Position numbers and translations under genes: made by a program
NCBI RefSeq assembly: GCF_018070025.1
Contig: NZ_JAGPYQ010000001.1
Coordinates: 434,001 to 498,000, forward strand
DNA from: Streptomyces liliiviolaceus
GTDB taxonomy: Bacteria > Actinomycetota > Actinomycetes > Streptomycetales > Streptomycetaceae
Direction of reading: 5' to 3'
DNA: 64,000 nucleotides
Shown: positions 9,538-17,040 of the stretch, piece after piece
Numbering within the stretch: the stretch's first letter is position 1
How the letters are laid out: each line of letters starts with the position of its first letter
Notes under the pieces: model-generated
What the model saw: only the letters and a program-made list of their open reading frames with translations
The model's database searches: none
Told to the model about the DNA's origin: nothing

Positions 9538-9609
9538 GCCACTGACAATCGGCTCTGACCTGCGCGGACGCGGCCGTCACAGGCGATTGTCAGTGGCGGG
9601 ATCTACCTT
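9538..9609. promoter_or_regulatory. Divergent promoter with head-to-head SOS-like (RecA-NDp type) motifs
   Basis: A perfect 14-bp inverted repeat, gccactgacaatcg at 9538-9551 and cgattgtcagtggc at 9584-9597. Each arm contains TTGTCAGTGG reading outward. On the plus strand TTGTCAGTGG (9587-9596) is followed after 7 bases by TACCTT (9604-9609), a TAnnnT -10 box. That puts transcription start at or next to the ATG at 9617, so a leaderless mRNA is likely. On the minus strand the motif is at 9548-9539 and a weaker -10 (CACGGT) is at 9531-9526. The arrangement fits the mycobacterial RecA-NDp damage-response promoter bound by PafBC. The assignment here is inference. Confidence 0.7.
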
Positions 9610-9616
9610 CGGACTC

Positions 9617-10969
9617 ATGACTCAGCAGGGGGTGCGCTGGACGGCGGATCAGGTGCTGGCACTGGCGCCTGACACCGCGTCACGCAAGGCGGGCAGCAAG
9701 CTCGGCGTGGCCGGGCCGTGGTCGGAGGCGGGCAGTTCCGAGGAGGGGACGGTATGGGGCCTGTGCAAGGGAAGCGGCAGCAAGCCGTACCGGACGGTGA
9801 TCGACATCGCGGACTCCACCGGGCCCGCGTACAAGTGCAGTTGCCCGAGCCGCAAGTTCCCGTGCAAGCACGCGCTGGGGCTGCTGCTGCTCTGGGCCGG
9901 CGAGGACGGCGCGGTGCCGCCGGGGAAGGCGCCGGACTGGGCGGACGAGTGGATCGAGGGCCGGAGGAAGCGCGCGGACGACAAGCGGGCGGAGGGCGCG
10001 GCCGGTTCGGCGTCCGCGGGTGATCCGGAGGCGGCGCGGCGCAGGGCGGAGCGGCGGGCCGAGTGGATCACCGCGGGGGCGTCGGAGCTGGAGCAGCGGC
10101 TGACCGATCTGCTGCGGGGCGGTCTGGCCTCGGCGGAACAGCGGGGGTACGGGCTGTGGGAGGAGACGGCGGCCCGCATGGTCGACGCGCAGGCGCCCGG
10201 ACTTGCCGCGCGGGTGCGGGAGTTGGGGGCGATACCGTCGTCGGGGCCCGGCTGGCCCGTGCGGCTGCTGGAGGAGTGCGCGCTGCTCCACCTCCTCGAC
10301 CAGGGGTGGCTGCGCCGTGCCGCGCTGCCCGACGGGCTGGCCGCGACGGTCCGTTCCCGGATCGGGCTGCCCGGCTCGGCGGACGGCCCGCCGGTGCGCG
10401 ACCGCTGGCTGGTCCTGGCCCAGTACGACACCGCGGACAGCCGCCTCACCACCCGCCGTATCTGGCTGTACGGGGCCGAGTCGGGGCGCACGGCTCTGCT
10501 CCTTTCCTACGGGGCCGCCGGGCGCGCACCGGAGCTGACGCTGCCCGTCGGGCTGACGCTGGAGGCGGAGCTGTCCGCGTATCCGGGTGCGGGGCAGTTG
10601 CGGGCGACGCTCGGCGAGCGGTTCGCCGCGCCGGCGCCCACGGGGTTCCGGCCGCCCGGGGTGGATGTGGCGCGGGCCGTCGCCCAGTACGGCGAGGCGC
10701 TCCGGGACGACCCGTGGCTCGAATCGCGGCCCGTGACGCTGGGCCGCGTCATACCGACCCCGGACGGCGACGACTGGCAGCTGGCGGACGCCGACGGGGA
10801 GTTCGCCCTGCCGCTCACTCCGGCCGCCCGGTCCCGCTCCGGGCTGTGGCGTCTGGTCGCCCTCTCCGGCGGCGCTCCGGTGACGGTCTTCGGAGAGTGC
10901 GGCCACCGCGGCTTCTCCCCCCTCACGGCCTGGCCCGAGGGCCCGGGCGAGGCGGTGACCCTGTGCTGA
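9617..10969 (+). CDS. SWIM zinc-finger protein
   Basis: 450 residues from ATG 9617 (MTQQGVRWTADQV...). No ribosome site precedes it and the predicted -10 ends eight bases upstream, which fits a leaderless transcript. The SWIM motif CSCPSRKFPCKHALG (CxC...CxH) lies near residues 75-90 and is a zinc-binding element for nucleic acid or protein contacts. After an Arg/Ala-rich linker the rest is an unassigned domain conserved with DUF5691 neighbours. It is divergent from the MoxR operon and 73 bases upstream of the DUF5691 gene, so the two probably form one transcript. Confidence 0.88.
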   Translation: MTQQGVRWTADQVLALAPDTASRKAGSKLGVAGPWSEAGSSEEGTVWGLCKGSGSKPYRTVIDIADSTGPAYKCSCPSRKFPCKHALGLLLLWAGEDGAVPPGKAPDWADEWIEGRRKRADDKRAEGAAGSASAGDPEAARRRAERRAEWITAGASELEQRLTDLLRGGLASAEQRGYGLWEETAARMVDAQAPGLAARVRELGAIPSSGPGWPVRLLEECALLHLLDQGWLRRAALPDGLAATVRSRIGLPGSADGPPVRDRWLVLAQYDTADSRLTTRRIWLYGAESGRTALLLSYGAAGRAPELTLPVGLTLEAELSAYPGAGQLRATLGERFAAPAPTGFRPPGVDVARAVAQYGEALRDDPWLESRPVTLGRVIPTPDGDDWQLADADGEFALPLTPAARSRSGLWRLVALSGGAPVTVFGECGHRGFSPLTAWPEGPGEAVTLC

Positions 10970-11042
10970 CGGCACCGCGCTCCAGCCTTCTCGACTCCCT
11001 GACGACCCGCCTCCTACGACGCCTTCCACGAGAGGGACGCCC

Positions 11043-12731
11043 ATGACCAGCACCCCTATCCCTGCCTCTGCTCCTGTCCCTGTCCCCGCTCCCTCGCCCA
11101 CTCCCGTTTCCGCTCCCTCGTCGGCCTCCGCGGAGGCGTCCGCCGGGAGCCACTGGGAGGAGCTCGTGACCGTGGCGCTGCTGGGAACCACGCGGCGTAC
11201 GCCGTCGGGGGTCACGTCCCGGCGCGACGCACCGACGGCGTTGCTGGACGCGGCGGCCGTGGAGACCGTGCGGAGACGGGCCGGGATGCGGCCTGGCCGC
11301 GCGGCGGCCCGGATCGAACCGGCGGCGGAGGATGCCCGTCCCGCGCTGCCGCCGGCGGCGGCGCGGCGGCTGACGATGCTGCTCGCCGACCGGCCGGGGG
11401 CGGGGAGCGGTGGCCGCCGGGGGACGGCCCCCGACCTCATGGAGCTGCTGCCGCAGTGGCTCGCCACGGCGAACCGGCAGGGTTTCGCGGCCCCTCCCCA
11501 GGCGCTGCCCGCTCTGCTGGACGCGGCCCGGGGGCGTACGGACATCCGGCCGGCGGTGCTGGCGTTCGCGGGGCCGCGCGCACTGTGGCTGGCCCGGCTG
11601 AACGCGGACTGGCGGTTCGCGCTGCGGGCGGCCCCGGGCGGCGGTGCCGTGCTGCCCGGACCCGAGGAGCCGGAGCGGATGCGCGCGTTGTGGGAGGAGG
11701 GGCTGTTCGCGGAGCGGGTCGCGCTGTTGGCGGCGGTCCGGGCGCGGGACGCTGCAGCCGCGCGGGATCTGCTCGCCGGGACGTGGGCGTCGGAGCGGGC
11801 CGAGGACCGGTTGATGTTCCTCGACTCGTTGCGGACGGGGCTGTGCGCGGCGGACGAGCCGTTCCTGGAGGGGGCGTTGGCCGACCGGAGCCGCAATGTG
11901 CGGGCCACCGCGGCGGAGCTGCTGTCCGCGCTGCCCGGCTCGGCGCTCGCCGGGCGGATGGCGGAGCGGGCCGGGTCCTGCGTCGCGGTCGACCCCACGC
12001 ACGGCACGCCGACGATAGCGGTGGAGGCGCCGCACGAGTGCGATGCGGGCATGGAGCGCGACGGCGTGGTGGCGAAGGCTCCGGCCGGGCGGGGCGAACG
12101 GTCGTGGTGGCTGGGTCAGTTGGTGGAGGCCGCTCCGCTCGACACCTGGTCGCGGCGGCTCAGGGGGCGCACGCCGGAGGAGATCGTGGCGCTGCCCGTG
12201 GCCGACGACTGGCAGGACGAGCTGCACGCCGCCTGGTGCCGGGCGGCGGTGCGGCAGCGGGACCCCTCCTGGTCCAGAGCGCTGCTGGGGACACCGGCTG
12301 CGCCGGAGGCGGGCGGGCCGGGAGCGGTCTCCCTGGCGGAACGGGCCAAGCTGCTCGGCACGTTGGGCGCCGAGGAGCGGGCCGGGTGGGTGGCGGGATT
12401 CATCGCCGTGCACGGATTGTCGGAGGCGTTTCAGCTGCTCGGGGTGTGCGCGGTGCCCTGGGCCGGCCCGTTGGGGCGGGCGGTGGTGGACGCGCTCAAC
12501 ATCGCGCGGGACGCGGGGAGTTATCCATGGAGTTTCAGCGGGGTCATGGGACTGGCCGAGCGCTGTCTGGATCCGGCGGAGGCCGTCCGCCTCGAAGCGC
12601 TCACATCCGTCCCCGACGAATCGGAGAACACGTCTCCGGGCGCCGGAGGTTACTGGGCCGAATCCTTCCAACGCCTGGTGACGACCCTGCACCTAAGAGC
12701 AGCAATCCACACGGAACTCACGCAGCGTTAG
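11043..12731 (+). CDS. DUF5691 family protein
   Basis: 562 residues. The ATG has GAGAGGGA five bases upstream. The first 35 residues are a Pro/Val/Ala repeat region (PASAPVPVPAPSPTP) of low complexity. The folded part begins WEELVTVALLGTTRR, typical of DUF5691, and is rich in helical HEAT-like segments such as DRSRNVRATAAELLSALPGS near residue 290. No catalytic motif is visible; a scaffold or adaptor role is possible. It is cotranscribed with the SWIM gene and regularly associated with MoxR/VWA/DUF5682. Confidence 0.85.
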   Translation: MTSTPIPASAPVPVPAPSPTPVSAPSSASAEASAGSHWEELVTVALLGTTRRTPSGVTSRRDAPTALLDAAAVETVRRRAGMRPGRAAARIEPAAEDARPALPPAAARRLTMLLADRPGAGSGGRRGTAPDLMELLPQWLATANRQGFAAPPQALPALLDAARGRTDIRPAVLAFAGPRALWLARLNADWRFALRAAPGGGAVLPGPEEPERMRALWEEGLFAERVALLAAVRARDAAAARDLLAGTWASERAEDRLMFLDSLRTGLCAADEPFLEGALADRSRNVRATAAELLSALPGSALAGRMAERAGSCVAVDPTHGTPTIAVEAPHECDAGMERDGVVAKAPAGRGERSWWLGQLVEAAPLDTWSRRLRGRTPEEIVALPVADDWQDELHAAWCRAAVRQRDPSWSRALLGTPAAPEAGGPGAVSLAERAKLLGTLGAEERAGWVAGFIAVHGLSEAFQLLGVCAVPWAGPLGRAVVDALNIARDAGSYPWSFSGVMGLAERCLDPAEAVRLEALTSVPDESENTSPGAGGYWAESFQRLVTTLHLRAAIHTELTQR

Positions 12732-12754
12732 CCCCGACCCAGCGATACGCACCA

Positions 12755-12851
12755 GGGGGCGCGGGGAACTGCGCGACCAACCACAACCCGCCTGCACCAA
12801 CCCCCTCACCGTCACCCCCACCCTCCAGGGGCGCGGGGAACTGCGCGACCA
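12755..12851. repeat. Two copies of the dispersed GGGGCGCGGGGAACTGCGC element
   Basis: Copies at 12755-12779 and 12826-12851, each reading ggggcgcggggaactgcgcg followed by acca or a close variant. They lie between the convergent DUF5691 and IcmB-like genes. The same element recurs at 39841, 41842, 46898-47098 and 50946-51007, always outside genes. The half-palindromic GCGCnGTTCCCCGCGC core can fold, so it may also act as a transcription end. Confidence 0.85.
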
Positions 12852-12932
12852 GCCACGACGGACCCGCACCCACCCACGCACACCGGGCCCCCGGCCCCAG
12901 CGTTGGCCCCGGCCGACCCGCCGCGCGCAGCC

Positions 12933-13343
12933 CTACACAGGCCGGCGCACATTCGCCCGCACCCAGTCCACGACGGCCGTGGTCGTGGCCCCGGGCGGGA
13001 AGATCTCCGCGACACCCTTCGCCTTGAGCGGCGCGATGTCCGCCTCAGGGATGCTCCCGCCGCCGAACACCTTGATGTCCGCGGCGTCACGCTCCCTCAG
13101 GAGCTCGACGACCGCCGCGAACAGCGTGTGGTGCGCGCCGGGCAGGACGGACAGCCCGATCGCGTCGGCGTCCTCCTGGATCGCCGTGCCCACGACATGT
13201 TCGGGCGTCTGGTGGGGGCCGGTGTAGATGACCTCCATGCCCGCGTCCCGCAGCGCCCGCGCGATCGCCTTCGCCTCGCGATCGTGTCCGTCGAGCCCCG
13301 GTTCGGCCACCACCACGCGGATCGGACCGGCTGCCACACCCAT
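12933..13343 (-). CDS. icmB: IcmB-like B12-binding small subunit with altered DxHxxG motif
   Basis: 136 residues from ATG 13343 (GGAGG five bases upstream), matching the length of the small subunit of isobutyryl-CoA mutase in Streptomyces. That protein holds adenosylcobalamin for the IcmA large subunit, interconverting isobutyryl-CoA and butyryl-CoA. The cobalamin-binding fold is clear: VVVAEPGLDGHDREAK, the IGLSVLPGAH loop and VFGGGSIPEAD. The hallmark DxHxxG should read DGHDRG, but here position 23 is Glu (codon GAG). His20, the cobalt ligand, and Asp18 are kept. YTGPHQTP also differs from the usual YTGLHQTP (from memory). Cobalamin binding may be weakened or the protein diverged. No large subunit lies in the window. 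Confidence 0.85.
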   Translation of the reverse strand: MGVAAGPIRVVVAEPGLDGHDREAKAIARALRDAGMEVIYTGPHQTPEHVVGTAIQEDADAIGLSVLPGAHHTLFAAVVELLRERDAADIKVFGGGSIPEADIAPLKAKGVAEIFPPGATTTAVVDWVRANVRRPV

Positions 13344-13906
13344 CACTGCCTCCATGAACCGACTGCACCGATCTTCAGAGATCCGTCTCGCCCGGCGACT
13401 ACCACCACGCCCGTACCCGTGCCTGCACCCGTATCCGTACCTGCACCTGCACCCGTACCGACCGGCCGCGCAGGCGACCCGCCACCGCGCCCGTCTCAAG
13501 CACGCATTTCAGACAGGCTCGGCCCAGCCGCCCCGCACCGCACGGTCCGGGAAAGTGAACGAACGTTATCTCCACCATCCCGCAACCGGCAGTTTCGCGG
13601 TGGAGACCGAGGGGGACATCACACGATGGGACAAGTTCGCAGCGCATCGATCCCGCACACCGCGACACACGGTTCGCACCCGGGACGGGCGCAAGGGAAA
13701 CCGCTACGAGGTCTCCGCACCTCCGCGCCGTCAGCCGCGCGACGAGGTGGTGCGGCGCACCGGCGATCGCACGACGACGGACAGCCCGTCGCTCCACCGG
13801 CGTCACCCACGCCGCACGTGCACCGTCGCCGTCCTCACCCATCGGCTTCCCACGAGGGCACACGGGGGACAGCGGGTTCCTGCCGTGCGCCGACAGGAGG
13901 TCGGCC
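13344..13906. other. Divergent intergenic region with CCGTACC/CTGCACC microrepeats
   Basis: No gene is supported. From about 13408 to 13464 there is an imperfect run of six-base steps (cccgta, cctgca, cccgta), giving alternating ccgtacc and ctgcacc. The rest must hold the promoters of the IcmB-like gene (minus) and the lipase (plus). Open frames here are Arg/His-rich and have no start signals. Confidence 0.5.
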
Positions 13907-14812
13907 ATGAAGGTCACCAGGGCACTGCTGCCCCTTCTTCCACTCTGTCAGCGCCTGCTCCCCACCAGACTGGCCGGGCTCTCACTGACCCTGCTGAAGG
14001 CGACGGCCCTGGAGATCGCGATCCTCGCCGGCCATCTCGTCCTGTACCCCTCCGGCATCACCCCGGAGCGCCGCCGGTCCCCGATCCCGACCCGGTCCCT
14101 GGCAGACCTGCCCGACCCGGACCTCGACGCGGACGGCACCGCCGACGCCGCCCGGCTGCCCACTCCGGACAAGCCTCCGGTCGTCCTCCTGCACGGCTTC
14201 ATAGACAACCGCTCGGTCTTCGTGCTGCTGCGCCGCTCCCTGGCGCAGCACGGCCGACAGCAGATCGAGTCGCTCAACTACTCACCGCTGACCTGTGACA
14301 TACGGACCGCCGCCGAGCTGCTCGGTCGGCACATCGAGGAGATCTGCGAGCGCACCGGCCGCCAGGAGGTGGACATCGTCGGGCACAGTCTCGGCGGGCT
14401 GATCGCGCGCTATTACGTGCAGCGCCTGGGCGGTGACGTCCGCGTCCGGACCCTGGTGACCCTGGGCACCCCGCACGCGGGCACCCGCGTCGTGCCGCTG
14501 ATGAACGCGCACCCGATCGTCCGGCAGATGCGCCCGGGCTCCGGCGTACTAGAAGAGCTGCGCGAGCCCGCCCCGCACTGCCGTACGCGGTTCGTGAGTT
14601 TCTGGAGCGACCTCGACCAGCTGATGGACCCGCTGGAGACGGCGTGCGTCGACCACCCGGATCTGCTCGCCCAGAACGTGCGCGTGAGCGGAATCGGACA
14701 TCTCGCCCTGCCGGTTCATCCGGCGGTCGCGGCCGGCATACGCCAGGCCCTGGACGCCGAGGAGGAAACCGCCCGCGCCGCCGCTCACACCGGCGGCCTG
14801 ACAGTGGCGTGA
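13907..14812 (+). CDS. Alpha/beta-hydrolase, lipase/esterase family
   Basis: 301 residues; ATG preceded by AGGAGG (aggaggtcggcc). The N-terminus (residues 1-50) is hydrophobic with LAGLSLTLLKATALEIAILAGHLVL, a likely membrane anchor or uncleaved signal. The hydrolase core has the oxyanion segment VVLLHGF near residue 90 and the nucleophile elbow GHSLGG near 165. A catalytic His probably lies in GIGHLALPVHP near 270. An Asp is available in DLDQLMDP. It resembles triacylglycerol lipases of the LipA/EstA type; the substrate is unknown. It stands alone and is divergent from the IcmB-like gene. Confidence 0.88.
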   Translation: MKVTRALLPLLPLCQRLLPTRLAGLSLTLLKATALEIAILAGHLVLYPSGITPERRRSPIPTRSLADLPDPDLDADGTADAARLPTPDKPPVVLLHGFIDNRSVFVLLRRSLAQHGRQQIESLNYSPLTCDIRTAAELLGRHIEEICERTGRQEVDIVGHSLGGLIARYYVQRLGGDVRVRTLVTLGTPHAGTRVVPLMNAHPIVRQMRPGSGVLEELREPAPHCRTRFVSFWSDLDQLMDPLETACVDHPDLLAQNVRVSGIGHLALPVHPAVAAGIRQALDAEEETARAAAHTGGLTVA

Positions 14813-15068
14813 CCGGGAGGGCGTAGCCAAGAGGGCTCGATGGGCGGGACGTATCCGCAGAGGCTCAACCGGAAGAGGACGTCCGGCGTCGATCCGCCCC
14901 GAACCGGGGCAACGGGGAGCGACGGGAAACACCTAAGCGGAAGCCGAGTTCGCCTTCGGAGACGTCTTTTCTTCGAACGTTCATCGAACGCAAGGCCAAA
15001 GCTCTGCCCATCCTCCGCCGAAAGGCGGCCGAATGCCCCTTTCCTGAGAGGAGGAAACCTGTTGAAGA
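14813..15068. other. Intergenic upstream of the M23 peptidase
   Basis: I see no gene. It has a direct repeat of tcgaacg at about 14974-14993 and a purine-rich gagaggaggaaacc near 15044-15058, which resembles a ribosome site but leads to no convincing start. The promoter of the M23 gene follows immediately. Confidence 0.45.
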
Positions 15069-15098
15069 TTGTCGCGCCCTCATACCGCCGGGTACAGT
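15069..15098 (+). promoter_or_regulatory. Candidate promoter of the M23 peptidase gene
   Basis: TTGTCG (15069-15074) and TACAGT (15093-15098) are separated by 18 bases and lie about 50 bases before the GTG start. The boxes fit a vegetative sigma factor. This is sequence resemblance only. Confidence 0.45.
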
Positions 15099-15146
15099 CG
15101 CCGCACTGCTCTGCCAGCCCCTGTTGTCGAGGCGAAAGAGAAGTTG

Positions 15147-16877
15147 GTGAACGACCGTCACCCGTCGGGGACCGTAACTCCCCCGGCTCCGGCTCCCGAT
15201 GCCACCTCGGCGCACTACGCGTCCCATGGTCGGCAGGGGGTCCAGTACGGCGACTTCACCACGTACGACGGATACCCCGCCACCGGTTTTGACCCGGCCG
15301 CGACCGGTTCGTACGGCACGACGGGTGGTTACGACATGACGGGTGCCTACGCGACGACCGCGTTCGACACCGACCCCCTCTTCGGCGATCTGCCCGGCAA
15401 CGGAAGCGGAACCGACGGGAGCGGCGGCGGGACGGGTTCGTACGGCACCACGACCGGGGCGGCCCACAGTGGCAACTGGACCGATTCCACCGGCAGTCAT
15501 CAGACGCTGAACTACGACCCGTACGCGGCCCAGCACCACGCCGCCTACGAGACCGGCAGCTACGACACGAGCGGTGTCTGGCCGGACTCCGGCTATCAGC
15601 AGCTCGGCGAGATCCCGACGCAGGGCACGAGCCCCGACGGCACCGGGCAGTGGGACGCGAACGCCTGGCACCAGGCCGAACACGCCGCCCCCACCCAGCA
15701 GTGGACGGCGCCGACCTTCGAGACGGGCACGTACGACGCCACGGCGTGGAACTCGGACGGCGGCGAGCAGCCCCAGCCCCACACGCAGCCCCAGCCCCAC
15801 ACCCAGCTCCACCCGCAGGCGCAGCACGAGTCCTACGGTCTGCACGAGTCGCACGACCAGCAGGACGCTTACGACCAGCGGGAGTCGTTCCACCAGCAGG
15901 CCACCGCCACGTTCGAGCAGGTGCCGTTCGAGGAACAGGTCACCGCGCAGGGCGAGTTCATCCACTCCGGCCTCACCGATGCCGACGCTCTCGCCGACGC
16001 GGACCCCGACGTTCACGCCCGCTCCCATGATCATGATCACGCCGACGACGAGCCCGAGTTGCTCGACGGCGTCGAGGAGATCACCACCGCCGCGCCGGCC
16101 TCCCGGGCCGGGTCCCGCGCGGCCGGCCGTTCCGCTTCCCGGTCGCGCCGCCGCACACCGCCCAAGCGCTCCGCGCTGCTGACGATCGCCGTGCCGTCGG
16201 CGTGTGTGATGGGGGTCGCCGGCATCGCCGCCGCGTCCGTGACCGGTGGCGACGGCGGAGACGATGTCCAGACGACGGCCGCCGCGCCCGACGCGAGCGC
16301 CGTGAAACCGTCGGTCGCGAACAACAAGCTGGACGCCCAGCTGCAGAGCCTCTCCGCGGACGCGGACGACTTCGCGGACCGGGCGAGCCGCACGCAGGAA
16401 CGTATCGACTTGAAGGCCGAGCAGGCCGCCGAGAAGCAGAAGGCGTTGGCCGAGGCGGCCCGCAAGGAGCGGCTGCGGCCGAAGTTCGCGGTGCCGGTCG
16501 CGCGGCACGGGCTCAGCGCCTACTACGGCCAGGCCGGTATCAACTGGATGTCCGTGCACACCGGTATCGACTTCCCGGTCTCGTACGGCACGACAGTGAT
16601 GGCCGCGACGGACGGAACCGTCCGTACGCAGTGGAACAGCGCCTACGGGAACATGATCATCGTGACGGCCAAGGACGGCACGGAGACCTGGTACTGCCAC
16701 CTCTCCACGTACAAGGTCGCCTCGGGGACGGTCGTGAAGGCCGGCGACCCGATCGCGTACTCCGGGAACTCCGGCAACTCCACCGGCCCGCACCTGCACT
16801 TCGAGGTGCGCCCCGGCGGCGGTTCGGCGATCGACCCGCTCCCGTGGCTCCGCAGCCACGGCATCGACCCCACCTAG
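15147..16877 (+). CDS. M23 (LytM) peptidoglycan metallopeptidase, membrane-anchored
   Basis: 576 residues from GTG 15147 (VNDRHPSGTVTPPAP). The weak site GAGAAG precedes it, and homologues begin the same way. Residues 1-310 are a long Gly/Tyr/Thr/Gln/His-rich cytoplasmic region with repeats such as GSYGTTG and HTQPQPHTQ. One membrane segment follows near 350 (LLTIAVPSACVMGVAGIAAA), then a coiled coil near 400-440. The C-terminal LytM domain has the zinc ligands in HTGIDF and the HLHFEV motif. It should cleave cross-links outside the membrane. It is convergent with pcrA. Confidence 0.92.
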   Translation: MNDRHPSGTVTPPAPAPDATSAHYASHGRQGVQYGDFTTYDGYPATGFDPAATGSYGTTGGYDMTGAYATTAFDTDPLFGDLPGNGSGTDGSGGGTGSYGTTTGAAHSGNWTDSTGSHQTLNYDPYAAQHHAAYETGSYDTSGVWPDSGYQQLGEIPTQGTSPDGTGQWDANAWHQAEHAAPTQQWTAPTFETGTYDATAWNSDGGEQPQPHTQPQPHTQLHPQAQHESYGLHESHDQQDAYDQRESFHQQATATFEQVPFEEQVTAQGEFIHSGLTDADALADADPDVHARSHDHDHADDEPELLDGVEEITTAAPASRAGSRAAGRSASRSRRRTPPKRSALLTIAVPSACVMGVAGIAAASVTGGDGGDDVQTTAAAPDASAVKPSVANNKLDAQLQSLSADADDFADRASRTQERIDLKAEQAAEKQKALAEAARKERLRPKFAVPVARHGLSAYYGQAGINWMSVHTGIDFPVSYGTTVMAATDGTVRTQWNSAYGNMIIVTAKDGTETWYCHLSTYKVASGTVVKAGDPIAYSGNSGNSTGPHLHFEVRPGGGSAIDPLPWLRSHGIDPT

Positions 16878-17024
16878 AGGCTGTCCGACCCTTCCCGTCC
16901 GCCGCGCGACGCCACGCATGCCTGCCAGCGCCCGCTCGGCCTGCGAGCTCCCGCTCCACGGGGCCCGGAACCGGCGGAAGCCACCCGATCGGCGGCCCCG
17001 CCCTCACGTCCCGTCCAGCTAGCC

Positions 17025-17040
17025 AGCCAGCTAGCTGGCT
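17025..17040. repeat. 16-bp perfect palindrome at the pcrA stop
   Basis: agccagctagctggct at 17025-17040, flanked by further tagcc/agctag units from 17016. It overlaps the pcrA stop codon and lies between convergent genes, so it may serve as a small terminator. The CTAG runs are unusual in this high-GC DNA. Confidence 0.5.

Noticed and set aside
13399..13917. Open frame of 172 codons on the minus strand upstream of the lipase
   Set aside because: No ribosome site, unnatural composition, and its 3' part is made of the ccgtacc microrepeat. It would also cover both divergent promoters.
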